Assembly (NCBI GenBank): GCA_938030915.1
Contig: CALHIO010000127.1
Coordinates: 1 to 10,069, forward strand
Length of the DNA: 10,069 nt
DNA from: an uncultured Gemmatimonadota bacterium
Lineage (GTDB): Bacteria; Gemmatimonadota; Gemmatimonadetes; Longimicrobiales; Gaopeijiaceae
Direction: 5' to 3'
In this document: piece after piece, positions 7,001-10,069 of the stretch
Layout of the letters: each line of letters opens with the position of its first letter
Position numbering within the stretch: position 1 is the first letter of the stretch
Made by a program: the position numbers and the translations under genes
Notes under the pieces: model-generated
The model's input: only the letters and a program-made list of their open reading frames with translations
Database searches by the model: none
Told to the model about the DNA's origin: nothing

Positions 7001-10000
7001 GAGCCGGAAGTCGGTCCCGGTCTCCGAGCGCGAACGCGCGAGGTATGGAGACGGCCCGTCGAGTGAGACGACGTAGCGGAGGTGACGCTCTGCAAGGTCG
7101 AGATTTCCGTCTGCGTCGAGGTCTTCCGAGTCGGGGCGGCCATTACCGCGCGTGCAGACCGCTCGCGGATCTCCCAGCGGATAGATGACCCCGCGCTCTG
7201 CTTCACACGTCTCGGCCCAGACCCCGACCTGGTCGCGCAGGTCACTCCAGATCTCGCCGCGACGTGGATCGGCTTCCTGATCGAGCTCACCGAGCCCCCA
7301 GGGCCGTCCGTCGATCCGGGTCCCCGCGGTGGCACCACCCGGGCCGATGAAGAAGGCGTCTTCGCTCACGACCCCGAGGTCGATGATGAGACTTACCTGC
7401 CCGTCACCGGCCGCGTAGAACTCGAGGTAATCGGTCTTGGTGAGATCGATCCCGTTCGTGGAGAGCGGGGTCATGACGGAGCGCCACCCGGGCTGTCCGA
7501 CGGCACTACCCTGCCCCAGACTGAGGCGAAGCCCCGCCTCGCGGACCTCGGACCCCGCCAGCCGAATCTGGTTGTCGATGTCGGTCCGCGGGAAGAGGCC
7601 CTCGCGCACACCGAGGCTGTCGCCGTTCGGCGCCTGCAGGATCCAGCGATGCTGCCACACCAGTGACCCGGCTGTCGTCGCGTCGACCACGTCGGGCAGG
7701 ACCGCTTCGGCCCCATCCCGAGCGGTCGGCGCACTCGCGAGCTGCCAGTTCTGCTCGGTCAGTCCCACCGGGATCTGTGCCGTTCCATCGAAATCGTCGA
7801 CGAACGCCTGATCCAGCGTATTCGGATTCGGTACGGACAACGCGACTTCGCCATCGGCGGAGAACGACGAGGCGCCGGCGAAATTCAGCCCCGGCACGCG
7901 CTCGAGGAATCGATCGAGCCACGAGATCGGCGTGTCGTATCGACCGCTCAGCCCCCCCAGCAACGCAGCACCCGGCTCCGTTCCGAGAATGGGCCGGGTC
8001 ACGACCGTGCGCTCCGACTGATAGAGTCCCAGCAGGTCGATCCCCCCTCGACTTCCGAGTGCGCTGCTGGTGCGGAGTCCGAAGACCTGCGTCGGCGTGA
8101 CCTGGAAGAGCGAACGCTGCTCCCACGTCGCGCGGATGGTAGCGTCGGGTGACGAGGCGAAAAGCACATCCGGTTCCAGGAGCTGAACCTGGCCGACGTC
8201 GTAATCGATCTCGTAGTCCGCACCCCGGATCAGCGGTCGATCGCCCAGGAAGATCCGTTCACTGCCGTCCCGGATCCCGAATGCCCCGAGCGAGAAGGAT
8301 GAAATCACGTCTTCTGAACGGATCCTGTATGACACCGTGAGCCTGAAGCGCCCGGCATTGTCTCGCTCGAACGGGTCCTCCTCTTCGTAAATCGCGTCGT
8401 TGGCGTCGTCACCGAGGATGGTCCGCGTGACCCCTTCCGTGAGACCGAGCGTCGGGACCGGTGGAGGTTCGGCGAACGGACGAAGCGTGGGAAAGACGAT
8501 GAAGGAGCCCTGAACGGGTGGCTGATCCTGAAAGAACTCGAGGCCGGGCGAGTAGACGAATGCGGGATCGAGAGCATCGACCGGTGCCTCCTCGTCGAGG
8601 CCGAAGAGTCGAAGAAAGGTGATGTCTTCCCCGGACAGCCGACGCTTGAACGTGCGACCCGCCGACAGCTCACCGAGGGAGACGGACAGGGACACGGAGC
8701 CCGGCTCGACGTCGGTGGACCCCGAGACCCGGTAGATCTGGTGCATCTCCAGATCCCAGGTTGGTCGACCCGGCTGGTGGTTCGCTCCGGATGCCTTGAG
8801 AAGCTGGAGTTCGGGGCGTCCTCCCCGGTTGTAGAGGATCTCGGGGTTGTAATCACCGATGGTGTCGCCAGCCGCGGTGATGTAGGTGACCGCGAGCATC
8901 TCCTCCCGACTGAGGGGCTGCCTCAACGCGATCCACAGACCGCTGGGATGAACGAAGAAGTCGGTCCCCTGCTGAAGGTTTCGGAACCAGCCCGACTCAC
9001 GCACGGGAGGGTTCACACCGTCATCCGCCACGGCATCGAGCTGGATAAAGCCCTCGACCTGCTGCTGGAAGACGGGATCGTCCTCGAATCGATAGAGCTG
9101 AATGAGCTGGTCACCCGGGGCGACGGTCGCCGGGGCGGAGGCCGGATCGAGTTCGAGGGCGTCGACGTGCGGATATCGGTCGATCTGTCGGGGATCCACG
9201 AGGAAGAAGAACTGACCCCGTACGTAGTCGGCATCATCCAGCACGAGCGTATCTTCCTGCACGAACGCCCTCTGGTCTCCGAAACCCGCCAGCTGGAACT
9301 GACGCGAGTTCAGGTCTCCTCGCTGCTGTGCCCAGACGGTCTGAAAGTCCACGGGCCCGACCTGCCCCTCGGCCTGGAACCCGAAGTTGCCGGCAGGCAG
9401 ACCTTCCGTGAGGAAGCGCGACTGAGGCAGTCGGAACGTCACGTCGCCAACCTCCAGGCGCCGCAGCACGTCGTCCTCGCGACCTTCGTAGAAGAAATTG
9501 ATGCGATTGGCGGCGTCGAACTCGCGAGACTGGTCGAAGTCGACATCGACCGTGACGCGGTCCAGGATCTTGCCACTCACCTGAACTCCGAACTGCAGGT
9601 CCGGGCTGAGCTGAGGAACGAGGGACGGGTTACACCCGGCCCCGAACCGGGCGTCGCATGGCTCGAAGCGAGTCCAGTCGCCCCCCAACTCCATCCGGCT
9701 ACGCACGTTCAAGGCAAGATCCGCATACTCCGTCACGAATCGGCTCCCGTCGCCGGGCATGACCAGAGGAGCCTCGGGCGGAAGCGGCGGCAGGTACCGA
9801 GCGCTCCCCCGCATACCCAGGTCAGCCGCGCGGGAACGCAGAACGACATCGAACGCTCCGGGCGTGCTCACACGATCGCGCACTCCGGCATCGGCTCGGA
9901 TGCGCTCCAGGTTGAACGCTCCGCGCCCCACCCGATACAGCAGCCCGACCCCTGAGACGCCGCCTGGCCTGTCGTCGGAACGCGGTCGACCCAGCCCGCT

Positions 10001-10069
10001 GGTCGACACACGGATACGGCGCAGGCCCAGCATGACGTGCGCCTCGTCGTCGCGAGCGGACAGTCCGGC
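4084..10069 (-). CDS. sprA: SprA-like giant outer-membrane translocon protein (N-terminus outside window; apparent +1 frameshift near the 3' end)
   Basis: About 1,994 residues are visible; the frame is open at the right edge, so the signal peptide is missing. Numbering below starts at Met of codon 10031-10033, an internal residue. SprA is the very large beta-barrel through which type IX substrates cross the outer membrane in Bacteroidota. Features that recall the family are a barrel-like N-terminal section (about 140-250, with GDVTFRLPQSRFLTEGLPAG at 196-215), the RGADYEIDYDVGQVQLL strand pair at 603-619, FVDDFDGT at 744-751, an acidic loop DLDADGNLDLAE at 971-982, GEIWVDELRLGD at 1286-1297, and alternating barrel strands onwards. 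The frame ends with TGA at 4439-4441, yet the next frame continues (DTEREERNHRISLS to STQFQVGLFGQLDFGTADF) and closes at 4084 with a typical barrel end. The simplest reading is one gene with a 1-nt surplus at about 4439-4480. Known SprA proteins are about 2,400 residues, so a few hundred residues are probably missing. Substrate partners are not in view. Confidence 0.85.
4439..4480 (-). other. apparent +1 frameshift site in sprA
   Basis: The long frame reads TTYRGAWRDGRRPDG and stops at TGA (4439-4441). The frame one base later carries the continuation GVDPTGDTEREERNHRISLS. Removing one G from the run at 4462-4464 gives YRGAWRTGVDPTGDTERE; removing one from the GGGG at 4471-4474 gives YRGRGGTGVDPTGD. 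Alternatively, a +1 slip at GGG-TGA-C would give RRPDGDTERE without changing the DNA. The neighbouring G-runs make an assembly or sequencing error the leading explanation. Confidence 0.7.

Noticed and set aside
8741..9955. 404-codon open frame on the plus strand
   Set aside because: Antisense shadow of sprA; its product mirrors the opposite codons and has no family features or credible ribosome site.
10031..10033. ATG as the true start of sprA
   Set aside because: The frame stays open to the window edge (12 more codons) and no signal peptide follows this Met, so it is an internal residue of a longer gene.
1..10069. tRNA, rRNA, CRISPR arrays, insertion sequences or attachment sites
   Set aside because: I found no cloverleaf-like stretches, regular spaced repeats, transposase frames or terminal inverted repeats; coding sequence fills nearly all of the window.

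Overview
The window is GC-rich, gene-dense DNA in which every credible gene lies on the minus strand. In transcription order these are: a very large SprA-type outer-membrane protein (5' end beyond the right edge), a ComEA-like DNA-binding protein, then pilB, pilT and the first 81 codons of pilC (3' end beyond the left edge). The combination of SprA, the type IX secretion translocon family of the Bacteroidota and relatives, with type IV pilus motor genes in a GC-rich background suggests a Gram-negative member of the FCB group. Gemmatimonadota is my best guess. That is inference from gene content and protein style; there is no rRNA or other phylogenetic marker here.

Region by region: 4084-10069 is sprA, about 1,994 visible residues. 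It is interrupted by one apparent +1 frameshift at about 4439-4480, so the original frame ends at 4439 while the evident C-terminal barrel strands continue in another frame to 4084. A GC-rich hairpin (4037-4065) follows its stop. A 230-residue membrane-anchored protein with two tandem ComEA-type helix-hairpin-helix domains occupies 3276-3968. A 130-bp gap (3146-3275) holds a weak promoter-like pair and a strong short hairpin. pilB (1424-3145), pilT (274-1392) and pilC (1-244) follow with gaps of 31 and 29 bp and good Shine-Dalgarno sequences for pilT and pilC, as expected for an operon. No stretch over 300 bases lacks a gene.

How they fit together: PilB (extension ATPase), PilT (retraction ATPase) and PilC (inner-membrane platform) form the motor of a type IV pilus. 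The ComEA-like protein would bind DNA in the periplasm, and with a retracting pilus this points to natural transformation. SprA would be the outer-membrane exit channel of a type IX-like secretion route, a separate machine that may share only chromosomal neighbourhood. PilB carries a near-complete two-part MshEN motif, suggesting control by cyclic di-GMP.

I do not see a clearly undescribed system. The points most worth checking are the sprA frameshift (sequence error, mutation or recoding), the MshEN motif of PilB, the doubled HhH domain of the ComEA-like protein, the hairpin in the pilB leader, and the EF-hand-like loop and paired cysteines in SprA.
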